The notes: generated by a model not told the origin, from the sequence alone. A stretch of DNA of 22,493 bases from Bacillota bacterium (GCA_023406895.1 JAEXTV010000008.1:1-22493), one strand, 5' to 3'; shown: positions 7,829 through 16,313, counted from the stretch's first letter. Program-made: numbers and translations.

Positions 7829-7869
7829 AAGCACACATCTCTTTTAGGCTCAGGTGTGCTTTTCTTACC
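7829..7869. other. Hairpin between the divergent exporter operon and lacI-type gene
   Basis: aagcacac (7829-7836) and gtgtgctt (7854-7861) form a perfect 8-bp stem around a 17-nt loop, followed on the plus strand by tttctta. It sits upstream of the exporter promoter. It could be a weak terminator or an operator with inverted halves; neither is shown. Confidence 0.35.
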
Positions 7870-7907
7870 ATCTTACGGTAATTGGCGTTAATTTTTTGTG
7901 AATGGTA

Positions 7908-7936
7908 TTGCCTTCGTCTGTCTTTTTTGATACATT
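7908..7936 (+). promoter_or_regulatory. Candidate promoter of the LacI-family gene
   Basis: TTGCCT (7908-7913) and TACATT (7931-7936) are separated by 17 bp, each matching consensus at 4 of 6 positions. The leader to the ATG would be about 45 bases. This is a weak match in A+T-rich DNA. Confidence 0.3.
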
Positions 7937-7988
7937 GACTTATTAGAATGATTTAACAAATTGTAATCCGTGGAGTTCCGATAAAAAT

Positions 7989-9029
7989 ATGGTCACAATT
8001 AAGGACATTTCAAAAAGATGCGGCGTGTCAGCCGCAACAGTCAGCAAGGCGCTGAACGGGTATACCGATGTGGGAGAAGACACCGCGGAATATGTGCGTA
8101 AAACGGCCAAACAGATGGGGTATTTGCCCAACGCCACAGCCCGCGCACTGAAAACAAACCGTTCGAACAACATAGGCGTTTTGTTTGTAGACCAGACGCA
8201 TTGCGGTTTGACACACGAATACTTCTCATCTGTACTCAACAGTTTTAAGGAAGAAGCGGAAAGCCGCGGCTTTGATATTACGTTTATCAGCAAAAACCTC
8301 GGCCAGTTTCAAATGAGCTATTACGAGCACTGTAAATACCGTAACTGCGACGGCGCGGTGATCGCAAGCGTTAATTTCAACGATCCCGACGTCATTGAAC
8401 TGGTTAACAGCGATATCCCGATTGTGACAATTGACCATGTGTTTAACAGCCGAACGGCAATATTATCCGACAACGTTGAGTGCATATGCAATATGGTGCA
8501 ATTTCTTTATAAGAACGGACACAGGCGTATTGCATATATACACGGTGAGGACACGTCCGTCACGCAGAAACGTCTCGCCAGCTTTTACAAGGCTTGCATG
8601 GAGCTGGGGATCGACCTGCCTGAGGAATATGTGAAGCCCGCGATATATCATGACCCAAAAGCGAGCGGGCTGGCCACGCGCGAGCTGCTCTCGCTGCCTT
8701 TACGGCCCACCTGCATCATGTACCCCGACGATTTTTCCTTCATCGGCGGCATGAACGAGATTGAGCGCCACGGGCTCAGCATTCCCGATGATATCAGCGT
8801 GGTGGGACACGACGGCATCTATCTCTCCGAGGTGCTGCGCCCGCAGCTCACAACGCTGAAACAGGATACCGAAACGCTTGGCAAGCAGGCTGCCGTGAAA
8901 CTGATCGAAGCCATCGAATCGCCCAAGACATTTATTCCGCAGCAGGTGGTGGTGCCTGCGCAGATCATCGAGGGCAAAACAGTGAAGAATCTGGCTCCCG
9001 CAGCGGGCGTCGTTGATCTTTTCAGATAA
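7989..9029 (+). CDS. LacI/GalR-family transcriptional regulator
   Basis: A sugar-type repressor of 346 residues, usual length. The N-terminal helix-turn-helix (TIKDISKRCGVSAATVSKALNG, residues 3-24 in part) and hinge region (GYLPNATARALKTNRSNNIG) are classical, and the periplasmic-binding-protein-like effector core follows (about 60-330; ISVVGHDG and RPQLTTLKQDTETLG near the end). The start is supported weakly by ggag about 13 nt upstream. No sugar transporter or catabolic gene is adjacent; the gene upstream is divergent and the gene downstream converges on it, so its targets are elsewhere or it regulates itself. The ligand is unknown. Confidence 0.93.
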   Translation: MVTIKDISKRCGVSAATVSKALNGYTDVGEDTAEYVRKTAKQMGYLPNATARALKTNRSNNIGVLFVDQTHCGLTHEYFSSVLNSFKEEAESRGFDITFISKNLGQFQMSYYEHCKYRNCDGAVIASVNFNDPDVIELVNSDIPIVTIDHVFNSRTAILSDNVECICNMVQFLYKNGHRRIAYIHGEDTSVTQKRLASFYKACMELGIDLPEEYVKPAIYHDPKASGLATRELLSLPLRPTCIMYPDDFSFIGGMNEIERHGLSIPDDISVVGHDGIYLSEVLRPQLTTLKQDTETLGKQAAVKLIEAIESPKTFIPQQVVVPAQIIEGKTVKNLAPAAGVVDLFR

Positions 9030-9033
9030 CCCC

Positions 9034-9059
9034 AAGGCAGCAACCCAGAGCCTTTTTTT
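9034..9059 (+). terminator. Terminator of the LacI-family gene
   Basis: A short 5-bp stem (aaggc 9034-9038 with gcctt 9050-9054) leads into seven Ts, directly after the stop codon at 9029. The stem is short but position and T-run fit. Confidence 0.55.
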
Positions 9060-9102
9060 CAACTGTATCAGGCCGTTTTGCACTTAGACACATTTTTAAA
9101 AG

Positions 9103-9182
9103 GCTTCTCCTCGATGAGAAGCTGTCGCCCACAGGCGACTGATGAGGTGTTCATTTTGACAGCAATTTATTGACACCTCATC
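9103..9182 (+). repeat. Interspersed hairpin element with three stems
   Basis: Three stems follow one another: gcttctc/gagaagc (9103-9109 with 9116-9122), gtcgcc/ggcgac (9124-9129 with 9134-9139) and gatgaggtgt/acacctcatc (9141-9150 with 9173-9182). The order and wording (gcttctc...gagaagctgtcgcc...gactgatgaggtg) match from memory a type of short palindromic repeat common in intergenic DNA of Ruminococcaceae-like Clostridia. No search was run. Confidence 0.55.
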
Positions 9183-9309
9183 CGGTGCTTCAGACCATCT
9201 TTACCTAGGCTTTCACAGTCACACTTTTTTTAATGCTTATTCTTTCCTAAAAACCGTTTACTCGATCTAAAACCATTTAACACCCCAAATTACCGGATGT
9301 ATTCTTTAG

Positions 9310-9344
9310 AAAATAAAACAGAGCAGACGATTCTTCGTCTGCTC
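9310..9344 (-). terminator. Terminator of the tri-domain synthase gene
   Basis: A perfect 10-bp stem (gagcagacga 9321-9330 with tcgtctgctc 9335-9344, 4-nt loop) is followed on the minus strand by tgttttattttct. It is the first convincing intrinsic terminator downstream of the gene that ends at 9574, about 230 bases on. Confidence 0.75.
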
Positions 9345-9372
9345 CCAGGCTGTCGTTAAAGTGTATTTAAGC

Positions 9373-9434
9373 CTCCCTCAGACGACTATCCCAAAGGGGA
9401 TGGACTGGGAGGTGGCACGAAGTGCCGGAGGGAG
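9373..9434 (+). repeat. Interspersed palindromic element
   Basis: An outer stem ctccctc/gagggag (9373-9379 with 9428-9434) encloses two inner hairpins, atccc/gggat (9388-9392 with 9397-9401) and ggcac/gtgcc (9414-9418 with 9422-9426). The motif ggtggcacgaagtgccgga is, from memory, widespread in intergenic repeats of Clostridia. Confidence 0.5.
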
Positions 9435-9457
9435 TAACCGTTTTCAAGCCATTTTCT

Positions 9458-9501
9458 CTCCCCCAGTCACCTATCGGTGCCAGCCCCCTCATCAGAGGGG
9501 G
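9458..9501 (-). repeat. Related palindromic element in inverted orientation
   Basis: Read on the minus strand, a ccccctc/gaggggg stem (9484-9490 with 9495-9501) is followed by ggcaccgataggtgactggggg. This has the same layout as the element at 9373-9434 but faces the other way. Confidence 0.45.
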
Positions 9502-9573
9502 CCACGACAAGAGGCTTTTTTGACACTCTGAGAGCTGACGATTTGTCCGTCTGCCCCTTAAGTTTATTTGTCA

Positions 9574-12500
9574 CTATTTACGTTTGCTGAGCCCTTTTTG
9601 CGCATACAGCTTTTCGAGCGTGTCGAGTGCGTAATCAAGCTGCTGCGGTTTGTGTTCGCTGATCAGGCAGAACCGCAGGCGCGCCTGATGCTTCGGCACC
9701 GCCGGGTAAACAGCCGGGGGCACAAACACGCCGTTCTCCAGCATCAGCGTGGAGAGCTCATAGGCATCGTTGTCCTCTCCCACCATAATCGGCACGATTG
9801 CCGTCTCCTTGGCAAGGCACGTGTCAAAGCCGCGCTGCTGCGCGCCTTCCACGAAATACTTGATATTCTGATGAAGCGATGTGACGCGCGGATTGCCTTC
9901 CATCATGATATGGACGGCCTCAAGCGACGCAGCCGCCAGCGGCGGGCTGATGCCCACGGAGAACATAAAGCCGGGCACCGAATAGCGCAGATAATCGACG
10001 AGGCTCTGCTCGCCCGCGAGATAACCGCCGCAGGTGCCGAGGCCCTTTGAAAGCGTACCCATCTTGATATCCACATCACCCGGCAGCAGATCGAAATAGT
10101 CGTCCACGCCGCCGCCATTCTGTCCGATCACGCAGCTGGAATGCGCCTCGTCCACCATCAAAAACGCGTCGTATTTCTTTTTGAGCGCCACAAAATCGGG
10201 TATCGGCGCGATATCGCCGTCCATCGAGTAAACGCCCTCTACCACGATCAATATCTTCTCATATTTATCGCGCGCGGCCTTGAGCATATGCTCAAGCATG
10301 TCAAAATCATTGTGCGGAAACGCTTTGGTGTCGCTCCTCGAAAGCTGGCAGCCCTGTGTGATGGAATTGTGAGACAACGCGTCGTAGAGTATGAGATCCC
10401 GTTCGTTGCAGAAGTTGCCCACAAACGTGACGTTGGTGGAATGCCCGCCCACAAGCACAAGCGCATCGTCCGTGTGCTTCCATTTGGCAATGGCGCGCTC
10501 CAGCTCGCGGTACAGCGTCTTCTCGCCTGCGATCAGGCGCGAACCGGACGCCGATGTCCCGTATTTATCGATCGCTTTTTTCGCGGCTTCGGCTGTGCGC
10601 GGATGCCCCGACATGCCCACATAGTTGTACGACGCGAGATTGATAATCTCGCGGCCCGCCACGATCGACGTATCGCTGAGCACCGAATCATGCGCGACAA
10701 AATACGGGTCTTTGATGCCCGCATCCTGCATCCCGAGGCGGCGTTTCGCATATTCCTCGAATTCACGCGACTGATCGAAGCGCGTGATTTTTCTTATATC
10801 CTTGGGTTTACATTCCTCGCGGCGCTCCTCGATATGATGAATCTTTCTGTAAAGCAGCCTTGAGAGATCCTCCACATTCGCGCAGGAGAAATATTCGGTG
10901 TCCGGGATAATCACCCCGTACATCTCTTCGGCTTTGGAGAATACACCAAGGCTTGAGAGACTGTCGCCGCCAAGGTCTTCCACAAAGTGGTCGGTATCTT
11001 TGATTGATTTTGCGTCCAGCCCCAGCACATCGGCAAAAATGCTTCTGACTTTTTCCATGATGCTGTTCAGCTCGGTATCATCGTAGCTGGCTCTTGAAAC
11101 GGGCTCCTCAATTTTGATGGCGTGCTTGACAATCCCGCTGCGGATATCGATTTCTTCAAAGCTGCCCTGCCCACGCTCTATCGCTTCCTTCACCTTCTGG
11201 CGGCGAACCTTGATGCCGTTGGCAAGCGGCAGAGCTTCCAGTGACAGATAAGCCTTTTGAATTTTTTTATAGATCGGCAGCAGACCGTTGATGCGCGTGA
11301 TTTCCGCAATCAGATCGTTGACCTTTTCCGAATCCGCCGCATTCTCACCCATGTAAACAATAAGCGACGTATCATCGTATACGCCTTTGGCGGCCACACC
11401 GGTCACGCAGATATGCTCCACATGCGGCAGCTCCGAAAAGCTGTCTTCGAGTTCGTCCGGATAGATATTCTCACCCGACTCATTGATGATCACATCCTTC
11501 AAGCGGCCTTCAATATAGAAGCGCCCGTTGACCTCCCGGACAATGTCTCCCGAAGCGAACCAGCCGTCCTCCCGCGCGATGTAAACGCCGTCCACCATGC
11601 GCCCCGAATGCATCGCTTCACCTTTGATCTGCAGTTCGCCGGTTTCCGCGTCGCCTTGCTTCACAATGCGGTACTCCATCGGAAAAAACGGCTTGCCGAC
11701 GCTCGCGTCAAGTTTGGTATCAATCTTGCCAGAGAGCTCCACCGAATCGATGCCCGTTTCGGTCATGCCGAAACCGGATACAAGCGGATAACCGATGGAA
11801 TTGATGATTTTAAGTGTTTCGGGCTGAATATGCCCCCCGCCGCTGATACAGAACTCGATGCTGTCTCCGACGAGCTTTTGCTGGATGTCTTTAAAAAACA
11901 AGCTCGACACAAGCTTGCGGCCCGCTTTCCCGAGGCGGCGCTGCAGCTTGATGCTGAGATCGCTCGCGTTCATAAGCTTATCGTATGTATCTTCGCCCTG
12001 CAGCTTCGCCTTGCGGACGATGCCTTTGGCCACGTTGTTCCACAGCAGAGGCACGGCGTATATATGCGTAACTTTGTGCTCTTTGCATGCGGACATAATC
12101 ACGTCAGCGGTTTTGCTGCGAATATACACAATTGTTTTACCAAAAAACGTGTACCACATATAAACGGCGATCAGGCCGAATATATGATGGAACGGAAGAA
12201 ACGCGAGCTGCCTGATAGGCCCGTTGTGGATGATTTCCTTGTTGTTCTTGTAAACATAATCCGCAAGCAGCACCTGCTCACAGATCGCTTTTTCATTGTA
12301 AACATAAACCTTGGGCGTGGCGGTGGTGCCCGACGTGCAAAGCGCAATGCCGTTGCCGTACACCGGCATATACATCTCGCTTTTTGCGTCAAGGCTTAAG
12401 AATTCGTCCGGATGAATCACCTTAATGCCGCCCACATCCACCGGCGTATCCGTCACGATGGTGCGCGACCCCGCCTGCCGGAGTACATGCATCAGCTGCG

Positions 12501-12819
12501 CGTCATCCCCGCCTGCGTCCAGCAGAAGCGGACGGTAACCGGCAAGTATCACAGACCAAAAAGCCGCCGGCCAAAGTGGGTTATTGGCATACCGAAGCGC
12601 CACAAAAGCGTTTTTGTCCAAGCCTTCGAGCCGCTTACTCAGTGTTTTCGCGCCGGCTGTGATGATGCGTTCATAATCGGAAAAAGTGATTTTTTTGATG
12701 CCGCTGCCGTCATTGTATTCCGCTGCGACCGCGTCTCCGTTCGCGCATATCAGCGAGAAGAGGTTTTTTATCGACGGCTCCTCCCGCAAGGCGGCTAATT
12801 TTTCAATGATCATGTCCAT
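9574..12819 (-). CDS. Tri-domain AMP-ligase / acyl carrier / alpha-oxoamine synthase
   Basis: A single 1081-residue chain with three enzymatic parts. Residues about 30-550 are an AMP-forming acid ligase: CTSGTTATPK (161-170), FLPFHHIFGL (207-216), GFGMTETG (349-356), SGD (423-425), IEGRLKDVI (436-444), and the C-terminal catalytic Lys537 in LANGIKVRR. Residues about 585-660 are an acyl carrier domain with DLGGDSLSSL, Ser620 being the phosphopantetheine site. Residues about 690-1075 are a PLP enzyme of the 8-amino-7-oxononanoate/serine palmitoyltransferase type: NLASYNYVGM, TSASGSRLIAGE, DALSHNSI (His817), VDEAHSS (Asp890, His893) and GTLSKGLGT (Lys925, Schiff base). The expected reaction activates a carboxylic acid, loads it on the carrier and condenses it decarboxylatively with an amino acid to an alpha-aminoketone. 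Acid and amino acid are unknown. GGAGG lies 10 nt before the ATG. It is monocistronic. Confidence 0.92.
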   Translation of the reverse strand: MDMIIEKLAALREEPSIKNLFSLICANGDAVAAEYNDGSGIKKITFSDYERIITAGAKTLSKRLEGLDKNAFVALRYANNPLWPAAFWSVILAGYRPLLLDAGGDDAQLMHVLRQAGSRTIVTDTPVDVGGIKVIHPDEFLSLDAKSEMYMPVYGNGIALCTSGTTATPKVYVYNEKAICEQVLLADYVYKNNKEIIHNGPIRQLAFLPFHHIFGLIAVYMWYTFFGKTIVYIRSKTADVIMSACKEHKVTHIYAVPLLWNNVAKGIVRKAKLQGEDTYDKLMNASDLSIKLQRRLGKAGRKLVSSLFFKDIQQKLVGDSIEFCISGGGHIQPETLKIINSIGYPLVSGFGMTETGIDSVELSGKIDTKLDASVGKPFFPMEYRIVKQGDAETGELQIKGEAMHSGRMVDGVYIAREDGWFASGDIVREVNGRFYIEGRLKDVIINESGENIYPDELEDSFSELPHVEHICVTGVAAKGVYDDTSLIVYMGENAADSEKVNDLIAEITRINGLLPIYKKIQKAYLSLEALPLANGIKVRRQKVKEAIERGQGSFEEIDIRSGIVKHAIKIEEPVSRASYDDTELNSIMEKVRSIFADVLGLDAKSIKDTDHFVEDLGGDSLSSLGVFSKAEEMYGVIIPDTEYFSCANVEDLSRLLYRKIHHIEERREECKPKDIRKITRFDQSREFEEYAKRRLGMQDAGIKDPYFVAHDSVLSDTSIVAGREIINLASYNYVGMSGHPRTAEAAKKAIDKYGTSASGSRLIAGEKTLYRELERAIAKWKHTDDALVLVGGHSTNVTFVGNFCNERDLILYDALSHNSITQGCQLSRSDTKAFPHNDFDMLEHMLKAARDKYEKILIVVEGVYSMDGDIAPIPDFVALKKKYDAFLMVDEAHSSCVIGQNGGGVDDYFDLLPGDVDIKMGTLSKGLGTCGGYLAGEQSLVDYLRYSVPGFMFSVGISPPLAAASLEAVHIMMEGNPRVTSLHQNIKYFVEGAQQRGFDTCLAKETAIVPIMVGEDNDAYELSTLMLENGVFVPPAVYPAVPKHQARLRFCLISEHKPQQLDYALDTLEKLYAQKGLSKRK

Positions 12820-13187
12820 TCAAACAAAGCCTCCGTAAGATATAAATAAATAAATGATGCCATAGCAGATTGGATGTAACCCCTGCGCGGCGGCGCAGAA
12901 TCGTCCCATGAAAAAAAGCTTTATGGGATTGCGCCGCTGCATCGTCGCTTGCCGTTGCCAGTTCAAATTATCATGCGCCGCACGCCTCTACAAACTTAAG
13001 AAACGCAACAGCCGTCGTTCGTTTCACAAACGTCGTGAACGAGCATGGCCATATGACCGCGCAGCGGATTATATGGCGGCATGAAATTCTTCCATTGCAA
13101 TGACAGGGCGGGGCGATTTCAGCAACCTGCATAACTTGGTATATATATTAATATTAACACATTCAAAAAGTTTGGTCATCAAACTTT
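12820..13187. other. Gene-free region upstream of the synthase, with hairpins and a dispersed repeat
   Basis: About 370 bases between two minus-strand genes. An interrupted hairpin has an outer stem 12890-12897/12930-12937 and an inner stem 12904-12909/12923-12928. The 13035-13069 repeat copy contains its own nested stems (13048-13054 with 13071-13077, and 13057-13060 with 13064-13067). A terminator for the metH operon is at the right end. The first 60 bases upstream of the synthase are A+T-rich, but I see no convincing promoter. Confidence 0.6.
13035..13069 (+). repeat. Dispersed repeat block, copy 2
   Basis: Matches 3847-3881 at 28 of 35 positions. Here the block is part of a nested palindrome, gccatat/atatggc (13048-13054 with 13071-13077) around ccgc/gcgg. 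A cattgcaatgaca motif follows nearby (13094-13106 region). Confidence 0.4.
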
Positions 13188-13190
13188 TTA
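13165..13190 (-). terminator. Terminator overlapping the stop codon of the PHP gene
   Basis: A perfect 10-bp stem (aaaaagtttg 13165-13174 with caaacttttt 13180-13189, 5-nt loop) overlaps the TAA stop of the minus-strand PHP gene. The T-run is part of the stem itself. It is likely the end of the metH operon transcript. Confidence 0.6.
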
Positions 13191-13916
13191 TGAAACCGCT
13201 CCGATTCTCTTTTTTCGTTCGGCAATGTAGTTTTCAAATCTTTGCATCGTGAGGTTCACAATCAGCTCCTCCGGGAACCCATGCTCTGCCATAATGCCAA
13301 TGGCAAGATCATGCCGTCCGATATTGGGCGCAAAATGCGCATCACTCGAGACGGCAACCCTTACCCCATACTTTTTGCACAACGGCAGATAGACCGCGGC
13401 GTTGGCGGCTCCTCCCTTTCTGTATACGAAAGAATGGTTGTTCACTTCCAGCAGCTTGTTTTGGCTGGCCGCTGCTTTTACCACAGCTTCATAATCGAGC
13501 TCATAGGCGGGATTGTCCGGATGCGAGATGATATCCACATACGGATTGGAAAAGGCACCGATCACAGCCTGCGTATTTTGCTGCTTTGTGCCGGGCAGTA
13601 TCACCACTTCATGCAGCCCCGCAATCACGTAGTCGGTGAACTGCAGGTACTTGTCCCTCACGTCAATCGTGCCGGAAAAGTCGATAATATTTGATTCTAC
13701 GCCCGGATAAATGCGAACCCCTTCAATATGACTCGGCAGAAAAGGATATGTGGCCAAATTAAATTCAGGGCAAGCCCCCGGCAGCTTCGGTCCATGATCC
13801 GTCATGACGAATCCCTTGAGACCTTTTTTGGCTGCCGCTGCCGCGTTTTCAAGCAGCGTGGAATGCGCGTGTCCAGATAATACCGTGTGCGTATGCGTGT
13901 CCACTTCCATATTCAT
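13188..13916 (-). CDS. PHP-domain phosphoesterase, YcdX-like
   Basis: A trinuclear-metal phosphoesterase of the polymerase-and-histidinol-phosphatase (PHP) superfamily, 242 residues, full length for the YcdX type. All expected metal ligands are present: His8 and His10 (DTHTHT), His16, His41 (TDHG), Glu74 (GVESN), His102, His132 (SHPD), Asp192 and His194 (SDAHF). The start is supported by ggag 8 nt upstream. It lies 24 bases after metH on the same strand and shares its terminator, so it is co-transcribed. The physiological substrate of this subfamily is not established, and a link to methionine or folate metabolism is suggested only by position. Confidence 0.92.
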   Translation of the reverse strand: MNMEVDTHTHTVLSGHAHSTLLENAAAAAKKGLKGFVMTDHGPKLPGACPEFNLATYPFLPSHIEGVRIYPGVESNIIDFSGTIDVRDKYLQFTDYVIAGLHEVVILPGTKQQNTQAVIGAFSNPYVDIISHPDNPAYELDYEAVVKAAASQNKLLEVNNHSFVYRKGGAANAAVYLPLCKKYGVRVAVSSDAHFAPNIGRHDLAIGIMAEHGFPEELIVNLTMQRFENYIAERKKRIGAVS

Positions 13917-13940
13917 TTTTATATCTCCAGCTAAACTATT

Positions 13941-16313
13941 TTATTCCAAAAGCTGCGCGACCTTTTTGACCGCGCCCGCGGCGTCGGGCGCATACGCATC
14001 CGCGCTGATGCTCCTGGCATAATCTTCCGTCACAACGGCACCACCCACAATGATCTTCGCCCGCAGGCCGCGCTGCTTCGCCATCACAATCACCTTCGCC
14101 ATTTCCTGTGCCGTGGTGGTGATCAGCGCCGATAGCCCGATGATGTCGGCATCCGTTTCTGCCGCCGTATTGATAATTGTATCGGCAGCCACGTCCTTAC
14201 CGAGATCGATCACCTCATACCCGTGGTTTCTCAGCAGCATGGCCACGAGGTTCTTGCCGATATCGTGTATATCGCCTTTGACCGTCGCCATCACGATTTT
14301 CTTTTTGGTTCTGGCATCAGAGGCGGAAAAATGCTTCTCTAAATAATCAAATGCTGTGTGCGCCGCTTCCGCGCTGTATATCAGCTGCGGAAGGAAATAG
14401 ATGCGCCGCTCGTAAAGATCGCCGACCTGCTGCAATGCCGGTATCAGCATGTCGTTGATGATGTCGTTCGGCGTCTTCCCGCCCGCCAATTCGGCATCGA
14501 TCAGCGCGGTCATCAGATTTTTTTTGCCTGTGATCACGGCATCACTCACGGTTTTGGCGTCTTCTTTGGGAGTCTCCATCTGCGCGAACCGCTTCAGATA
14601 GCGCTCAAAATTATCGTCACGGTTCACAAGCGCCTCGGCGGCGTGATAGGCGTCCATCATCAGTTTGTCGCCGGGGTTCATGATGGCTGTGGTCAGCCCT
14701 TTTTCAATGGCCATCGTCAGGTAAGCGGCGTTGATAAACGTTCTTTCGGGCAGCCCGAAAGAGCCGTTGGATATGCCGAGCACGGTAAAAAAGCCGTTGT
14801 CGCTGCACCATTTGATCACCTTGAGCGTCTCGATGGCCGCTCCGGCGTCTGACGACACGGCCATCACAAGGCCGTCCACCACTATGCTTTCCTTGCCGAT
14901 GCCTTCACGCAAAAGCCGCTCATATCCCTTTTCAATCTCCGCAATTCGCCCCTCCGCCGTTTGAGGTATGCCCTCGTTACCGATGGGCAGCAATATGAAC
15001 ATCGGCCTGTATTTTTTTATTACAGGCAGCAGCGTATCCATGCTGGCGGTCTTTGTGGAAACGGAGTTGACGAGCGCACGCCCCGGATAGAGACGAAGTG
15101 CCTGCTCTATCACGCCGGGCTTGGATGAATCGATGCAGAGCGGCAGCTTGGCCTGTACAGATAGCGTTTGAATCACACGTTTTATTGCGCTGCTTTCATC
15201 AAAATCCGGCATGCCCACGTTCACATCGAGAATATGCGCACCGCAGTCCTTTTGCTCTATCGCCATATCGAGCACCGTGTCGTCATCGGCGGCCCTCAGC
15301 GCTTCCTTCAGCTTCGGTTTGCCTGTCGGGTTGATCCTCTCGCCGATTACGCGAAAGTTCTTCCCGAAATACGTCATCTCCGTCATGGATGTGAGCGCAC
15401 TCGGCAATGTTTTTTGCCATGGCAGCGGCGACAGCGTTTGTATCTCTTCCCTGATGGCATTGATAAAGCACGGGTCTGTGCCACAGCACCCGCCGATCAG
15501 GTTCGCGCCCGCTTCGCAAAGCGGCTTGATAAACGCCCTGAAATCATCGCAGGACAAATCGAACTTCGTTTTTCCATTCTCTATGCGCGGCATGCCCGCG
15601 TTGGGCTTTACAATCAGCGGCACGGTGGATACCGCTTTCATGCGTTTCACCAGCGGAAGCATCTCGGCCGGCCCAGTGGAACAGTTGAGCCCCACCACAT
15701 CCGCGCCAGCGCAAATCAGCGTGACGGCGGCGGCCTCAGGCGACGTACCCGTCAGCGTCGTTCCTCTTTCGTCGAACGTCATACATGCCACCACGGGAAG
15801 GTCGCAAACCTCCTTGGCGGCAAGCACGGCGGCACGCGTCTCCTGTATGTCGATCATCGTTTCAATGACTATAAAATCAACGCCGCCTCGCACAAGCGCG
15901 GCAATCTGCTGCTTGTAGATATCAACGGCCTGTTCAAACTCAATGTCGCCAAGGGGCTTTAAAAAAGACCCTGTGGTGCTGAGCTCACCGCCGACAAAAG
16001 CCTCATTTCCTGCCGCTTCCACGCTGAGCGCCGCAAGCTCCTCGTTGAGCCGCTCGGTCTGATCCTGCAAACCGAAATCAGATAGCTTAAGAGAATTGGC
16101 GCCCATCGTAAACGTGTAGACAGCACGTGAACCCGCCTCGATGTATTTGCGCTGTATGTCGCGGAGAATGCCTTTGTTTTCCACCGCAAATAGCTCCGGG
16201 CAAACACCCGGAGACATGCCGTTGCTGTGCAGATATGTGCCCGTCGCGCCATCAAGTATCAAAAAGCGCTGTCCGATATATTCTAAAAATGTTAAACCAT
16301 CAACTTTTTTCAT
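13941..16313 (-). CDS. metH: Cobalamin-dependent methionine synthase, short form without activation domain
   Basis: Transfers the methyl group of 5-methyltetrahydrofolate through cobalamin to homocysteine, forming methionine. The 790 residues contain a homocysteine-binding barrel (about 1-300; zinc ligands Cys211 in GLNCS and Cys276/Cys277 in GGCCG), a pterin-binding barrel (about 318-570; GERINPTG), a B12 cap domain (about 590-665) and a Rossmann B12 domain (about 672-790) with DIHDIG, His683 being the cobalt ligand. E. coli MetH is about 1227 residues because it also has a C-terminal reactivation domain. That part is absent here, and a separate gene immediately upstream supplies it. The ATG directly abuts the TAG of that gene, with ggag about 8 nt upstream. 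Confidence 0.95.
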   Translation of the reverse strand: MKKVDGLTFLEYIGQRFLILDGATGTYLHSNGMSPGVCPELFAVENKGILRDIQRKYIEAGSRAVYTFTMGANSLKLSDFGLQDQTERLNEELAALSVEAAGNEAFVGGELSTTGSFLKPLGDIEFEQAVDIYKQQIAALVRGGVDFIVIETMIDIQETRAAVLAAKEVCDLPVVACMTFDERGTTLTGTSPEAAAVTLICAGADVVGLNCSTGPAEMLPLVKRMKAVSTVPLIVKPNAGMPRIENGKTKFDLSCDDFRAFIKPLCEAGANLIGGCCGTDPCFINAIREEIQTLSPLPWQKTLPSALTSMTEMTYFGKNFRVIGERINPTGKPKLKEALRAADDDTVLDMAIEQKDCGAHILDVNVGMPDFDESSAIKRVIQTLSVQAKLPLCIDSSKPGVIEQALRLYPGRALVNSVSTKTASMDTLLPVIKKYRPMFILLPIGNEGIPQTAEGRIAEIEKGYERLLREGIGKESIVVDGLVMAVSSDAGAAIETLKVIKWCSDNGFFTVLGISNGSFGLPERTFINAAYLTMAIEKGLTTAIMNPGDKLMMDAYHAAEALVNRDDNFERYLKRFAQMETPKEDAKTVSDAVITGKKNLMTALIDAELAGGKTPNDIINDMLIPALQQVGDLYERRIYFLPQLIYSAEAAHTAFDYLEKHFSASDARTKKKIVMATVKGDIHDIGKNLVAMLLRNHGYEVIDLGKDVAADTIINTAAETDADIIGLSALITTTAQEMAKVIVMAKQRGLRAKIIVGGAVVTEDYARSISADAYAPDAAGAVKKVAQLLE

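Larger units (their letters stand above)
9030..9573. other. Gene-free region packed with hairpin repeats
   Basis: About 540 bases between convergent genes. It contains the LacI-gene terminator, a three-hairpin element (9103-9182), a minus-strand terminator (9310-9344), and two further palindromic elements in opposite orientation (9373-9434 and about 9458-9501). No coding potential is seen. It looks like a landing zone for small interspersed repeats. Confidence 0.65.

Noticed and set aside
10141..10863. 240-codon plus-strand open frame
   Set aside because: Antisense to the PLP-enzyme part of the synthase, with His/Arg-rich shadow composition.
11257..12399. 380-codon plus-strand open frame
   Set aside because: It lies fully antisense to the ligase domain of the tri-domain synthase, which has clear motifs; long antisense frames arise from biased codon use.
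15168..15962. 264- and 235-codon plus-strand open frames in metH
   Set aside because: Both are antisense to metH and overlap one another in different frames; no motifs are seen.
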